64,000 nucleotides of DNA from Chlorobiaceae bacterium. Its GTDB lineage: Bacteria > Bacteroidota > Chlorobiia > Chlorobiales > Chlorobiaceae. Of the stretch, positions 36,601-44,528 are shown in pieces (the stretch's first letter is position 1; each line of letters opens with the position of its first letter). A model generated the notes under the pieces. That model was not told where the DNA came from. It was given only the letters and a program-made list of their open reading frames with translations, and made no database searches. The position numbers were made by a program, and so were the translations under genes. The stretch is from NCBI GenBank assembly GCA_013334225.1, contig JAAXXY010000001.1, positions 62,001 to 126,000 of the forward strand. Direction: 5' to 3'.

Positions 36601-39471
36601 GAAGCTGAGCAGTCCATGTGGCCAAAAAGCGCATTGGCCAAGCGTAAAGTGATCAAGGAGATGAAGGCGGCCGGAGCGCACGGCGACCCTGATCCATCGC
36701 GCGATGCCGAAACCTTGAAGCGCCTGCGTGAAGAAGGGGAAGCAATCGATCGTCTTGACAGCTTGCTTTCCGGGTTCAGGGACTGGAAAGGCCACACTAC
36801 CGATGCAGATGCAATGAAAGCACTGGAAGAGATCGGTAAACGGATGAGGTCGGTCGTCGGTCGCCTTGTCGAAGATACGACGGCTCTCGTCGAATTACGA
36901 GGCAAGGTCCGTACCCTGTTGTATGAAGGCAATGATCTTATGGCTCCCGACGCCAAAGTTGGCCGGGCGGCAGCGCTTTTCCGTGAAGCCAACAGCCATC
37001 TGCAGGAAACATGTCTCACATTCGAAGCCCTTGCAGGCTGTTCCATTCGCGAGCATTTTGCCAGTCACGGGAAAGCTCTTGAAGCCATCAGGGAAACCGC
37101 CGATGAGATTGCCGGACATCATCTGGAATTGCGTTCATGGTGTGCATGGCGGAGGTGTCGCGAGAACGCTGTGGATATGGAGCTTGGACCGTTCGTCGAA
37201 GCACTCGAAGCCGGGGGTATTCCGGTTGACGAGGTTGAGAGGACGTTTGAGGCGGCCTACTGCGCATGGTGGTCGGCCATGGTTATCGGCGAGGACGAGG
37301 TGCTGCGAAACTTCTCTACGCCCCAGCATTTCGCAATGATCAATAAATTCCGTGAACTTGATGACCGTTTCCAGAAGCTGACGGCAGATTATATCTCTGC
37401 CAGGCTTTCAGGTAACATGCCCGATCCTGAGGATATCGAGAGAAGATCTTCATGGGGTCTCTTGCGGCGTGAAATCCAGAAGCGCAGCCGCCACAAGCCC
37501 GTAAGGCAGCTCATCCAGGAAATTCCTGATGTGCTGACGGCCCTGGCTCCATGCCTCATGATGTCGCCGCTCTCCATCGCCCAGTATCTGCCAGCCGATC
37601 AGGCGCTGTTCGACGTCGTCATCTTCGACGAAGCATCGCAGATCACCGTCTGGGACGCTGTGGGTTCACTCGCACGCGGTAAGCAGGTCATCATTGCCGG
37701 CGACCCGAAGCAGATGCCGCCTACCAACTTTTTCGCGCGGTCCGAAGATGATCCCGACGGCGATATCGATATCGAAGGCGATCTCGAAAGCATTCTCGAT
37801 GAAATGATAGGTGCGAGCATCCCCCCACGTCTGCTCAATATCCATTACCGTTCCCGTCATGAAAGCCTGATCGCTTTTTCAAACAGCCGCTACTACGATA
37901 ATTCTCTCGTCACATTTCCCGCTCCGGTCCATCCTGACCTGGCGGTAAAGCTTGTTCGCCCTGACGGTTTTTACGCTCGGGGAAAAGCTCGCCACAATGA
38001 AGGCGAGGCGAAGGCAATTGTCGCGGAAATTCTCAGGCGTCTGACCCATACCGATGAGCAGGTCCGCAATCAATCCATCGGAGTGGTGACCTTCAACACT
38101 GAACAACAGGGGCTTATCGAGGACCTGCTTGACAAGGCCCGTTCTGCGAATCCGCATATCGAACCGGCATTTTCGACCGATCACACCCTCGAACCGGTTT
38201 TTGTCAAGAATCTTGAAACCGTTCAGGGCGACGAACGTGACGTTATCCTTTTCAGCGTCACCTATGGTCCCGACCAGTCGGGCCACGTCACCATGAATTT
38301 CGGCCCGCTCAACCGGGACGGCGGTGAAAGGCGTCTCAATGTTGCACTGACACGCGCCCGTCTTGAGATGATCGTGTTTTCAACCCTCAGCCCTGACCGC
38401 ATCGATCTTTCCCGAACATCAGCAAGAGCTGTTGTCGACCTGAAGCATTTTCTCGAATATGCCGAACGAGGTCCGGCTGTACTCGGGGCCGCCGTCCACG
38501 GTTCAATGGGGGATTTCGAATCTCCTTTCGAAACGGCTGTTGCACGGGCATTGCGAAGCAAAGGATGGTCGGTGCAGCCGCAGATCGGTGTTTCGGCCTA
38601 TCGCATCGATCTCGGCATAGTCCATCCCGAATATCCCGGACGCTACCTTGCCGGGATTGAATGCGACGGCGCCATGTACCACAGCTCGGCTTTTGCGCGC
38701 GAGCGCGACAAAATCCGTCAGTCTGTGCTCGAAGACCTTGGCTGGAAAATCCTGCGCATCTGGTCAACCGACTGGTGGACCCATCGGGTAAAAGCTCTTG
38801 ATGATCTCCATCGGGCACTTAACGCCTTACTGGAATCCGAGAGGCAAGAGTATGTGAAAGAGCCGGAAAATGATTTTGTCCCGCTCCGGACGACAGCTGT
38901 CGAAAGCTTGCAGGCTCCCCCTGCCGTCAGATGGCAAACATCCGCTGTTCCAAATGATGATGGAACTCTTGAAGAAGCTGAACATTCCTATGAAGTTGCA
39001 GAGCTGGATGCAGAGCGATTCAACCCCGAACCTGATCTTTTCTACACTGACGAGTATACTCCTCGCCTGACTGCAATGATCGATCAGGTCATCGAAATTG
39101 AAGGACCGATACACGAAGAGGTTCTTTTCAGGAGGATTGCCCGCTTTCATGGTTTCAAACGTGCCGGAAAAAATATCCAGGACATTGTGCTCGCCATCGC
39201 CAAACGCCGTAACTGCCACAGCAGGGAAAAAGTCGGCCTCTTTTTCTGGCCCAAAGAGCGTTATGAGCAACGCAAGGCTCCCGCCCGCTGGAAAGGTCGG
39301 GATGATGAAATGCGTAAAGTCGAATACATCTGTACAGAAGAGATCAGGGCGATTGATAAACTCCTTGCAACCGGTGGCGATACGGTTGAACTGGCCCGAT
39401 ATATCGGAATTGCCCGTCTCAGCCAGTTTGCAAGAGAGAGGATGGTGGAGGCGATGGATAATAAACCGTAA
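33613..39471 (+). CDS. Giant DUF4011-type superfamily 1 helicase with transglutaminase-like N-terminus and Vsr-like nuclease domain
   Basis: About 1,952 residues. From the N-terminus: a transglutaminase-like domain with Cys near 230 (ATCLDMTML) and His near 256 (QGHAFIGVW); a DUF4011 region starting LERWQRKLLDLSTRNSLL; Walker A GPPGTGKSQT near 700; Walker B FDEASQ near 1337 and GDPKQMPP; late helicase motifs (ETVQGDERDVILFS, LNVALTRAR); a PD-(D/E)xK nuclease domain of the MTES_1575/Vsr type (IDLGIV, GIECDG near 1664-1684); and a DUF3320-like end. Proteins with this order occur in defence islands (the single-gene Hhe system, from memory). The ATG at 33613 is preferred to a TTG 7 codons upstream. 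Confidence 0.88.
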   Translation: MSSDNETSHQDIPSLVIHGDIAAKINFACQQSSFAFLRDLRIENSDVESSIDDLQVILHSNPAFMKEKSWRIDRIAPGEIVTLKNRDIELDGGFLLNLVESVQGTATFSVETGGRVIGGKSLPVELLAYNEWGGIGYMPELLAAFSMPNDPAADSLLNETVKVLRKAGKAEGIDGYKSGSRARVWELASAIYTAIANLGIGYTVPPASFEQNGQKIRLPGQVLENRVATCLDMTMLFASVFEQAGLNPIIVLPQGHAFIGVWLQPEELSTIVIDEAETLRKRVQLKELLVIETTYATRHPALPFSRAIEAAVDIIDTEHDQTFNAAVDIRRARAHRIKPLALQIERQTETGGPEDSPVVEQTMEESPELPDFTGEIEEEQQKETPAGRLERWQRKLLDLSTRNSLLSHKSSKSSLRFICPDVALLEDKLAGGIKISIRSVPRPSGERQDEELHRQRTGEVITEEYAREALDQSQVLVDMDEEELSKRAVDIYRKARTSLEEGGANTLYLALGFLLWKHDDKKDERRFRAPLILLPVTLERKSVRSGFRLSAHDDEPRFNTTLLEMLRKDFHLDIRGLDGPLPTDESGIDVKGIRDRIRREVRDVAGFEVVEEVVLGHFSFAKYLMWKDLADRSDELRKSPVVRHLIDSPRDIYPGKAAFVEPASLDREYKPSDLLTPLPADGSQMAAVASADRGNDFIVIGPPGTGKSQTISNLIAHLLGKGKSVLFVSEKTAALDAVHRRLEKVGLGRFCLPLHSNKARKSDVLGQLHKSWQQNRQTSVEEWEKEAERLRLVRDQLNLLVDRLHLRRRNGLTAHYAIGVKVRDEQYASRVIFSWPSADHHDENQLAGMREAVEKLRVQYASVGDLARTPFKLVSTGAWSPKWEVQLAEEAVRLAAAADKADKACAALLESAGITLPDLTIERLDAVSEFASLLAESWRKQTSYALEPDGQERIETLEEAAGRLKAYAEAQASLSCAYDPMAWRQLDGEDIARRWQEAEQSMWPKSALAKRKVIKEMKAAGAHGDPDPSRDAETLKRLREEGEAIDRLDSLLSGFRDWKGHTTDADAMKALEEIGKRMRSVVGRLVEDTTALVELRGKVRTLLYEGNDLMAPDAKVGRAAALFREANSHLQETCLTFEALAGCSIREHFASHGKALEAIRETADEIAGHHLELRSWCAWRRCRENAVDMELGPFVEALEAGGIPVDEVERTFEAAYCAWWSAMVIGEDEVLRNFSTPQHFAMINKFRELDDRFQKLTADYISARLSGNMPDPEDIERRSSWGLLRREIQKRSRHKPVRQLIQEIPDVLTALAPCLMMSPLSIAQYLPADQALFDVVIFDEASQITVWDAVGSLARGKQVIIAGDPKQMPPTNFFARSEDDPDGDIDIEGDLESILDEMIGASIPPRLLNIHYRSRHESLIAFSNSRYYDNSLVTFPAPVHPDLAVKLVRPDGFYARGKARHNEGEAKAIVAEILRRLTHTDEQVRNQSIGVVTFNTEQQGLIEDLLDKARSANPHIEPAFSTDHTLEPVFVKNLETVQGDERDVILFSVTYGPDQSGHVTMNFGPLNRDGGERRLNVALTRARLEMIVFSTLSPDRIDLSRTSARAVVDLKHFLEYAERGPAVLGAAVHGSMGDFESPFETAVARALRSKGWSVQPQIGVSAYRIDLGIVHPEYPGRYLAGIECDGAMYHSSAFARERDKIRQSVLEDLGWKILRIWSTDWWTHRVKALDDLHRALNALLESERQEYVKEPENDFVPLRTTAVESLQAPPAVRWQTSAVPNDDGTLEEAEHSYEVAELDAERFNPEPDLFYTDEYTPRLTAMIDQVIEIEGPIHEEVLFRRIARFHGFKRAGKNIQDIVLAIAKRRNCHSREKVGLFFWPKERYEQRKAPARWKGRDDEMRKVEYICTEEIRAIDKLLATGGDTVELARYIGIARLSQFARERMVEAMDNKP

Positions 39472-39678
39472 GATGCATATTCAATGCTGGTTTTTACTGA
39501 CCAGTATAACCCAGATGGATTCAGTTTTTGTTAATTTTGTTAAGGTTTAAAATGATGAGTTGTTACTCTGTGATTGTTATTATGAAGAATATTATTCAGT
39601 TAAAGTCGTCTGCTACTTGTATTGGCAGATCATTCTAAACATTGATTTTGATTCAGGTTTGAGTGTAAAGTGGAAACC

Positions 39679-40200
39679 ATGTTCATCGATATCATCAATT
39701 GCACAAAAAAGAGCGAACTTGAAAAGCTGTGCAAGACTTCTACAATCAAGATGTCGGATTTCGTAGACTATATAATGGTTTGCGAAGCCGGACTGACTCA
39801 TCTCAATCACATTATTCACTTTGTAGACTTCGTTCCACCGGATGTTGAAACAAAGGATGATGATTGGAAAATCCTGGACGCTGACAGAACATTCCAAGCA
39901 ACGAAGGAAGGACAGCAGGCTTTTCGACGGCTGTTCAAAACGCACGGTATGCGGCAATATCGCGTTGGGCATATGTTCTTCACCAAGGAAATATCTCATC
40001 CACTTCACGAGTGGCATTTTTTCTTTTTCGAGGTAAACGAACTTCAGGCAAGAGATAATCACTGGAGGTTTGGGTCTCATGTTCATCTAACAAATTATTT
40101 ATGGCCCAAACTCTACTGTCAGAAAATCTGGAAAGATTTTATATTTACGAATGCCTTTCCTAAATCAAAACTTCATCTGTCTTGTATTGATGACACCTAA
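39679..40200 (+). CDS. Uncharacterised 173-residue protein in AT-rich island
   Basis: Not recognised. The ATG at 39679 follows a GTG 3 codons upstream. The sequence has a repeated aromatic/His theme in its second half (HPLHEWHFFFFEV, HWRFGSHVHLTNYLW), consistent with a beta-rich, possibly metal-binding domain with four or five histidines. It starts 207 bases after the giant helicase gene, on the same strand, in DNA that is clearly richer in A+T than the flanking core genome, suggesting recent acquisition. A role alongside the helicase is possible but only by position. Confidence 0.6.
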   Translation: MFIDIINCTKKSELEKLCKTSTIKMSDFVDYIMVCEAGLTHLNHIIHFVDFVPPDVETKDDDWKILDADRTFQATKEGQQAFRRLFKTHGMRQYRVGHMFFTKEISHPLHEWHFFFFEVNELQARDNHWRFGSHVHLTNYLWPKLYCQKIWKDFIFTNAFPKSKLHLSCIDDT

Positions 40201-40288
40201 TTCATTATTCAACATTGATAGTCTTGATAAATTCTCACCAAATGGTTTATTCAAACATTAAGTGCAAACTATTGGCAGGAGGTTTGAT

Positions 40289-40684
40289 ATGGTAGACAAG
40301 ATTATTCAGGATAGAATATGCCGTAATACTGATGGGCGGATGCTCGTTGTTCATTCAGTAGATCAGATGTATGGGAGGCGATTATATTATATCATGGACT
40401 TTGCGAATGACAGATGGTGTAGTGTACTCGATCGTGAGGCAGTTAATTTATACTCTTCTCATCCAAATTATTGGGATAAAAGCGATCTGTTACCCAGCGG
40501 AAACGGAGTGGATACATGTCCTGGATATTCAGTTTTAAGAGATGATGTCAATTTGAAAAGTTCGCCACAGCGGCCTGTAAAAATGATGGACGGTGATTTG
40601 TTGTTAGTTGAATATCGGGGGGAAGTATATTCTGTTCGAGCGATTAATGGACAAGTCGATGTGTCAAAGATGCTATCAGAGTAG
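40289..40684 (+). CDS. Uncharacterised small protein, first gene of HEPN pair
   Basis: A 131-residue protein starting at the ATG 6 bases after a strong AGGAGG; an in-frame ATG upstream at 40262 lacks such a site. The sequence is mixed alpha/beta with a C-terminal strand pattern (DGDLLLVEYRGEVYSVRAI). No family recognised. The next gene starts 12 bases later with its own strong GAGGAGG, so the two form an operon, and this one could be the antidote or partner of the HEPN protein. Confidence 0.65.
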   Translation: MVDKIIQDRICRNTDGRMLVVHSVDQMYGRRLYYIMDFANDRWCSVLDREAVNLYSSHPNYWDKSDLLPSGNGVDTCPGYSVLRDDVNLKSSPQRPVKMMDGDLLLVEYRGEVYSVRAINGQVDVSKMLSE

Positions 40685-40695
40685 AGGAGGTGTAT

Positions 40696-41571
40696 ATGAA
40701 GTTCGGTTTTTTAATCGATAAAAAAGAGTTCAACTGTAGTGATTTTTCAATCATAACGGTGGAGGAATTCGATAAGATAAAGACTTCTTTTTTCGAATGT
40801 GTTCAAGTTTGTGATGGTTGGATTTATGGCCCTGAAAAGAAATTGAATAAATCACAAAGAGAAAAAGAAGAATTTAAGCAGCCAGACCCGATTGTTCGTG
40901 ATAGTTTTTATCGTATGTCGGCTACCCATAGGATTAAGACGAATATTACAGACGATGAACATTTGAGATTTCTTGTTCTTGGATATGGCTTTTTACAAGG
41001 CTTATATCTACTACCTGAAGGCTATTTCTACTTTGGTAGGACACCATATGAGCCAGGTAAATTGAATGGGCTGCTTTTAAAAAATGATGATTATGTAAAT
41101 GGGATGGAGATTATAAATAACTACTACAAGTCATCATCAAAAGAAAACAGAATTCAAATACTTGCCTGTATACATTGGTTTTCTATTGGTCAATCATTTA
41201 ACTTCGAGTGGGATAAATTTGATGCCCAATACAAAGTATTAGACGGTATATATCGATTGTCTGGATTGCCAAAAATGATCCATGCTGAACGCCCAGTAAA
41301 GCTTGCCAGTAAATATAATATTATACTTCCTGAATGGGCTGAGCTTAATTCTTCAGGAAAGAGTCAGTTGAGTATCCTTAGAAACGAGTTAGTTCATGAA
41401 GCCAAGTTCGCAGGCACCCCAATTGGATATTCTTATCCATCCGAAAATTATTCTTTAGAGTTTACTTCATTCAATACGAAATTGATTGCAGCGGCATTGG
41501 GTATTGATACACCCTATTTAAAAGCTGATTACAACACTCGTTGCCGGTGGGCATGGGATATCAAAACATAA
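40696..41571 (+). CDS. ApeA-like HEPN-domain protein, putative ribonuclease
   Basis: A 291-residue protein. The C-terminal third contains ILRNELVHEA, in which R229-x4-H234, with Asn right after Arg, is the HEPN ribonuclease motif as found in ApeA/Abi-type phage-defence proteins. The region around 90-185 is helical with LRFLVLGYGFLQGLYLL, typical of the HEPN four-helix core's partner region. Start chosen at the ATG after GAGGAGG; a GTG two codons upstream is an alternative. AT-rich codon usage differs from the core genes. Activity is inferred from the motif. Confidence 0.68.
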   Translation: MKFGFLIDKKEFNCSDFSIITVEEFDKIKTSFFECVQVCDGWIYGPEKKLNKSQREKEEFKQPDPIVRDSFYRMSATHRIKTNITDDEHLRFLVLGYGFLQGLYLLPEGYFYFGRTPYEPGKLNGLLLKNDDYVNGMEIINNYYKSSSKENRIQILACIHWFSIGQSFNFEWDKFDAQYKVLDGIYRLSGLPKMIHAERPVKLASKYNIILPEWAELNSSGKSQLSILRNELVHEAKFAGTPIGYSYPSENYSLEFTSFNTKLIAAALGIDTPYLKADYNTRCRWAWDIKT

Positions 41572-41675
41572 TAATGCAAATTGGGAAAAGAAGTGGGGTG
41601 CATCCTGAAATCATGAACTTATAGTGACCACAATCCAGAGTTATCTTTCTACGATACTAACCAACCTTTAGAGGC

Positions 41676-41849
41676 ATGTCGAGTGGTCCGAGACTCGATT
41701 CGCCAGGCACATTGCATCATGTGATCATACAGGGGATCGAAAAAAGAGAGATCGTTGCCGACGATAAAGATCGCGATATATTCGTAGTCAGGATGGGAAC
41801 GCTTGCCTTGAAAACAGGAACGGATTGCTATACCTGGGCGCTGATGGAC
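41676..41849 (+). pseudogene. N-terminal fragment of a REP-associated tyrosine transposase (RAYT)
   Basis: The start reads RLDSPGTLHHVIIQGIEKREI...DDKDRDIF and continues to TDCYTWALM, the conserved N-terminal part of Y1/RAYT transposases, whose next residues should be PNHFHLL with the catalytic HUH histidines. Instead, after WALM, the frame runs into the end of an IS3-type element. So the gene was interrupted by an insertion and the catalytic part is lost. Confidence 0.75.
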
Positions 41850-41859
41850 GTGCCCCAAT

Positions 41860-42096
41860 TTAACAGACCACTTTTTTTTGGAAACATTCCATTTCACGAA
41901 GCCGAAATTCTTCCGGTGTAAAGCACCCTAATCCACTATGTGGCCGGATCGACTGGTAATCATCACGCCACTCGCCGATAACCTCTCGTGCGTCATCCAG
42001 ACTTACAAACCAGTTCATATTCAGACATTCATTCATTCATTAGCCTGCAGTTTAAGCTTTCAATATAGCTGTTGCCGACCGGTTTGCCGGGTCGGA
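41860..42096 (-). pseudogene. C-terminal remnant of an IS3-family transposase (integrase core)
   Basis: Reverse-strand translation gives GKPVGNSYIESLN, then after a frameshift MNWFVSLDDAREVIGEWRD, RPHSGLG, FTPEEF and a stop at 41860, the tail of IS3-type OrfB proteins. The frameshift sits in a tetranucleotide run, ATTC repeated 3.75 times (42027-42041). The upstream two thirds of the element are gone. The stop side abuts the interrupted RAYT gene, marking the insertion point. Confidence 0.72.
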
Positions 42097-42145
42097 GGAA
42101 TGTGGGCGGTATGGTGTGATCATGGTTCGATGGGTATTCGGATGT

Positions 42146-42180
42146 TTGTAAAATGTAAATATGGTGTTACATTATATCTC
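42146..42180 (+). promoter_or_regulatory. hipBA promoter and operator
   Basis: TTGTAA (42146-42151) and CATTAT (42170-42175) have an 18-base spacer. A perfect inverted repeat, AATGTAA (42152-42158) and TTACATT (42167-42173), overlaps the spacer and -10. HipB-type repressors bind such palindromes to autoregulate the operon. Confidence 0.55.
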
Positions 42181-42204
42181 ATTAAGGATATACAAATATT
42201 GCAT

Positions 42205-42540
42205 ATGCCGACACCACATCTGCCAAATTCCGCAGTGCGCAAAGCGCTGCGCAAGCTGGGTGCAAATATTCATGAGGCGCGGATGCGCCGCAGGCTGCCT
42301 ATGAGTGTGGTGGCTGAGCGGGCTTCGACCTCGCGTCCAACACTTTCCCGCCTTGAAAAAGGAGATCCTTCAGTGAGTATAGGTATTTATGCAGCAGTAC
42401 TTCAGGCCCTTGGCTTGCTCGACGATCTTGCATTGCTTGCTGATCCAGCGCGAGACAGCGTTGGTCAGCAGCTTGCGACGGAAGCATTACCCAGGCGAGC
42501 CCGTATAAGCGGAAGAAAACAGAATGACGGTGATGCCTGA
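42205..42540 (+). CDS. hipB: HipB-like XRE-family antitoxin/repressor
   Basis: A 111-residue protein with a helix-turn-helix of the XRE type (VVAERASTSRPTLSRLEKGD, residues about 35-54). The ATG at 42205 is preferred over much longer upstream frames, which read through IS remnants. The stop overlaps the hipA start, so the pair is translationally coupled. As an antitoxin it should bind and neutralise HipA and repress the operon through the palindrome 32 bases upstream. Confidence 0.85.
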   Translation: MPTPHLPNSAVRKALRKLGANIHEARMRRRLPMSVVAERASTSRPTLSRLEKGDPSVSIGIYAAVLQALGLLDDLALLADPARDSVGQQLATEALPRRARISGRKQNDGDA

Positions 42541-43780
42541 GGTCGAGGTGTATATCGATTGGCAACGCTCATGCCGATTGATAGGCAGGCTTTACCGGCA
42601 GCCCGGCAGGGGGCGGGAGACGGTTTCATTCGAGTATGATGACGCTTGGATTGCAGATGCCGATCATTTTTCGATAGATGTTTCACTCAAGGTGGGGCGT
42701 GGTACTTTCGTTCCGCCTTCCGGCAGGGAAATGTTCGGAACATTGGGAGATTCCGCCCCGGATCAATGGGGGCGGCGTCTCATGCGTCGTGCCGAGCGTC
42801 GCCGAGCCGAAAAAGAGCACAGGGCCCCGCGAACGTTGTTTGAAACAGACTTTCTGCTGGGGGTTGCCGATGAGACACGTTTGGGCGCCTTTCGCTTCAG
42901 ATATCCGGGCGATGAGGGTTTTCTGTCATCGACAGAGAGCGGAGTTCCAAAGTTGGTCGAACTTGGGAAATTACTGGGAGTGACTGAACGGATACTGCGT
43001 GACGAGGAGACCGATGAAGACCTTCTGATGATTTTCGCTCCAGGTTCATCACTTGGAGGGGCGCGTCCGAAAGCATCGGTTATTGATCAGTATGGGCATC
43101 TTTCGATAGCCAAGTTTCCGAAGGAAAACGATGAATACAGTATTGAAACCTGGGAAGAGATTGCGCTGAGACTTGCCGCAAAAGCAGGGATAAGGACACC
43201 GGTCCATGAACTGAAGAGGATCGCCGGTAAATCCATTCTGCTTTCGCGGCGTTTCGACCGTCAGGATGGTGGACGTGTTCCATTCATCTCTGCGATGTCC
43301 ATGACCGGATCTAAGGATGGTGAGGGAGGGAGCTATCTGGATATTGCCGATGTGCTCGGTGAGTTTGGCGCCCAGGCGCGGACAGATCGATACGAGTTGT
43401 ATCGGCGCATGGTTTTCAATGTGCTGATCTCAAATGTTGACGATCATTTGCGGAACCACGGCTTTTTGATGACGAGCAGGCATGGATGGATATTATCTCC
43501 GGTATTCGACCTCAACCCGACACCTCAGGACCTGAAACCGAGGATCCTTTCGACAGCCATCGACCTGGAAGACGGGACCTGCTCAATCGGATTGGTTCGC
43601 GAGGTCGCTCATTATTTTGGATTGAAGAAGGCCGATGCCGATCGAATAATTTCTGATGTTGCCCATGTTACCCGGAACTGGGGCGATGTGGCAAAAAATG
43701 CTGGTGCACGACCGTCAGAAATTAAGCGGATGGAGAGTGCTTTTGAGCATGATGATCTCGGGCTTGCTTTACGCTTGTGA
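42524..43780 (+). CDS. hipA: HipA-like serine/threonine kinase toxin
   Basis: A 418-residue HipA-family kinase: N-terminal couple_hipA-like domain (VYIDWQ...), FGTLGDSAPDQWGRRLM, FLLGVADETRLGAFRF, the P-loop-like GGARPKA, then the catalytic loop NVDDHLRNHGF (Asp, His, Asn) and the metal-binding DLNP. All catalytic residues seem present, so the toxin may be active. HipA kinases arrest growth by phosphorylating aminoacyl-tRNA synthetases. The first ATG is used; MPEVEVY three codons later is an alternative. Confidence 0.9.
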   Translation: MTVMPEVEVYIDWQRSCRLIGRLYRQPGRGRETVSFEYDDAWIADADHFSIDVSLKVGRGTFVPPSGREMFGTLGDSAPDQWGRRLMRRAERRRAEKEHRAPRTLFETDFLLGVADETRLGAFRFRYPGDEGFLSSTESGVPKLVELGKLLGVTERILRDEETDEDLLMIFAPGSSLGGARPKASVIDQYGHLSIAKFPKENDEYSIETWEEIALRLAAKAGIRTPVHELKRIAGKSILLSRRFDRQDGGRVPFISAMSMTGSKDGEGGSYLDIADVLGEFGAQARTDRYELYRRMVFNVLISNVDDHLRNHGFLMTSRHGWILSPVFDLNPTPQDLKPRILSTAIDLEDGTCSIGLVREVAHYFGLKKADADRIISDVAHVTRNWGDVAKNAGARPSEIKRMESAFEHDDLGLALRL

Positions 43781-43797
43781 GTCTTTGTATGTAAGGA

Positions 43798-43829
43798 GGA
43801 TCGAAAAATAGAGATTGTTGCCGATGATG
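43798..43829 (+). pseudogene. Short second remnant of the RAYT transposase
   Basis: About 30 bases (GGATCGAAAAA..AGAGA..GTTGCCGA.GAT) match the RAYT fragment at 41737-41770 with few changes. It lies 18 bases after the hipA stop. The gap 43781-43995 otherwise shows no gene. Confidence 0.55.
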
Positions 43830-43995
43830 TTAATTCAGGAAGGACGCTGGTGACCATGTAAACTATTGAAAAGAGAACTGATCGTCCTCATGTGGCACCA
43901 TCTCTGCGAGTATCTCATGCATGAAGCGGAGTTGAATAAAATATCGCAGAACAAAGCGTTACAGTAGATGTGGATTGGAGTCGATATGGATTTTT

Positions 43996-44106
43996 TCAGG
44001 TATCCCCGTAATGGCCTCGCAGGGAAAGAATGTAGACGACAACAACGGCGTCATCGATGCTATAGATGATCCGGTCTTTTTTATTGAGCCTTCTTGACTT
44101 CCCATA
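43996..44106 (-). pseudogene. C-terminal remnant of a RelE/YoeB-type toxin
   Basis: In the frame overlapping the end of the Phd antitoxin gene, the reverse strand reads [17 protein letters not shown] and then [16 protein letters not shown] before a stop at 43996. This is the C-terminal half of Txe/YoeB toxins (SRRINKKHRLVY...HYGD). No N-terminal half is present; the frame joins the antitoxin after its LWE end, consistent with an internal deletion. Confidence 0.65.
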
Positions 44107-44344
44107 ACTGCCGTGGATCTTTGACCTTTCGGACCCGACCTTCAGCAATATCTTCTTCAGCCTCTTTCAGTGCACTGATCAGTGCTGGATTTGAGAAGTA
44201 GTCATCGTTATCACTGATCTTGCGAGCAGGAACGATCTCGTAGGTTTCAGTCTTTCCGCACTGAATAATGACCCGCTCTGTCTGGGCCAGATTAAGATAT
44301 TTTCGCAGGTTTTTCCGCAGTTCTGTTGTGCTTATTGCTATCAT
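44081..44344 (-). CDS. Phd/YefM-family antitoxin
   Basis: An 87-residue protein opening [18 protein letters not shown], the Phd/YefM DNA-binding N-terminus, and a toxin-binding C-terminal tail ending ...[20 protein letters not shown] (only the last ~7 residues differ from the usual DxxLW end). Its toxin partner is truncated immediately downstream, so it is an orphan antitoxin that may still repress its promoter (AT-rich, TATATGTTACC region near 44345-44380). Confidence 0.8.
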   Translation of the reverse strand: MIAISTTELRKNLRKYLNLAQTERVIIQCGKTETYEIVPARKISDNDDYFSNPALISALKEAEEDIAEGRVRKVKDPRQLWEVKKAQ

Positions 44345-44528
44345 ATAAGATTATACATTATATGTTACCTGATAATGTACAAATATAAATCAAGTCCCGG
44401 GCAAAAAGTTCTGCAGTTACATGAGGCATGACGGTATGTTGTTACCACGTACATAGTTTCGAAATTGATCTGCCCGCGTTCAATGCTGGAGGTTAGGCGG
44501 GTAAATGATGGATGCGGATGATGATCAG

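Noticed and set aside
41649..41921. Two overlapping 80-codon frames as real small genes
   Set aside because: The forward one is the RAYT fragment running into IS DNA, the reverse one its antisense; neither is an intact gene.
43890..43965. A short reading frame (VLMWHHLCEYLMHEAELNK) after hipA
   Set aside because: It may be a degraded fragment of something, but it is too short and has no start or recognisable family.
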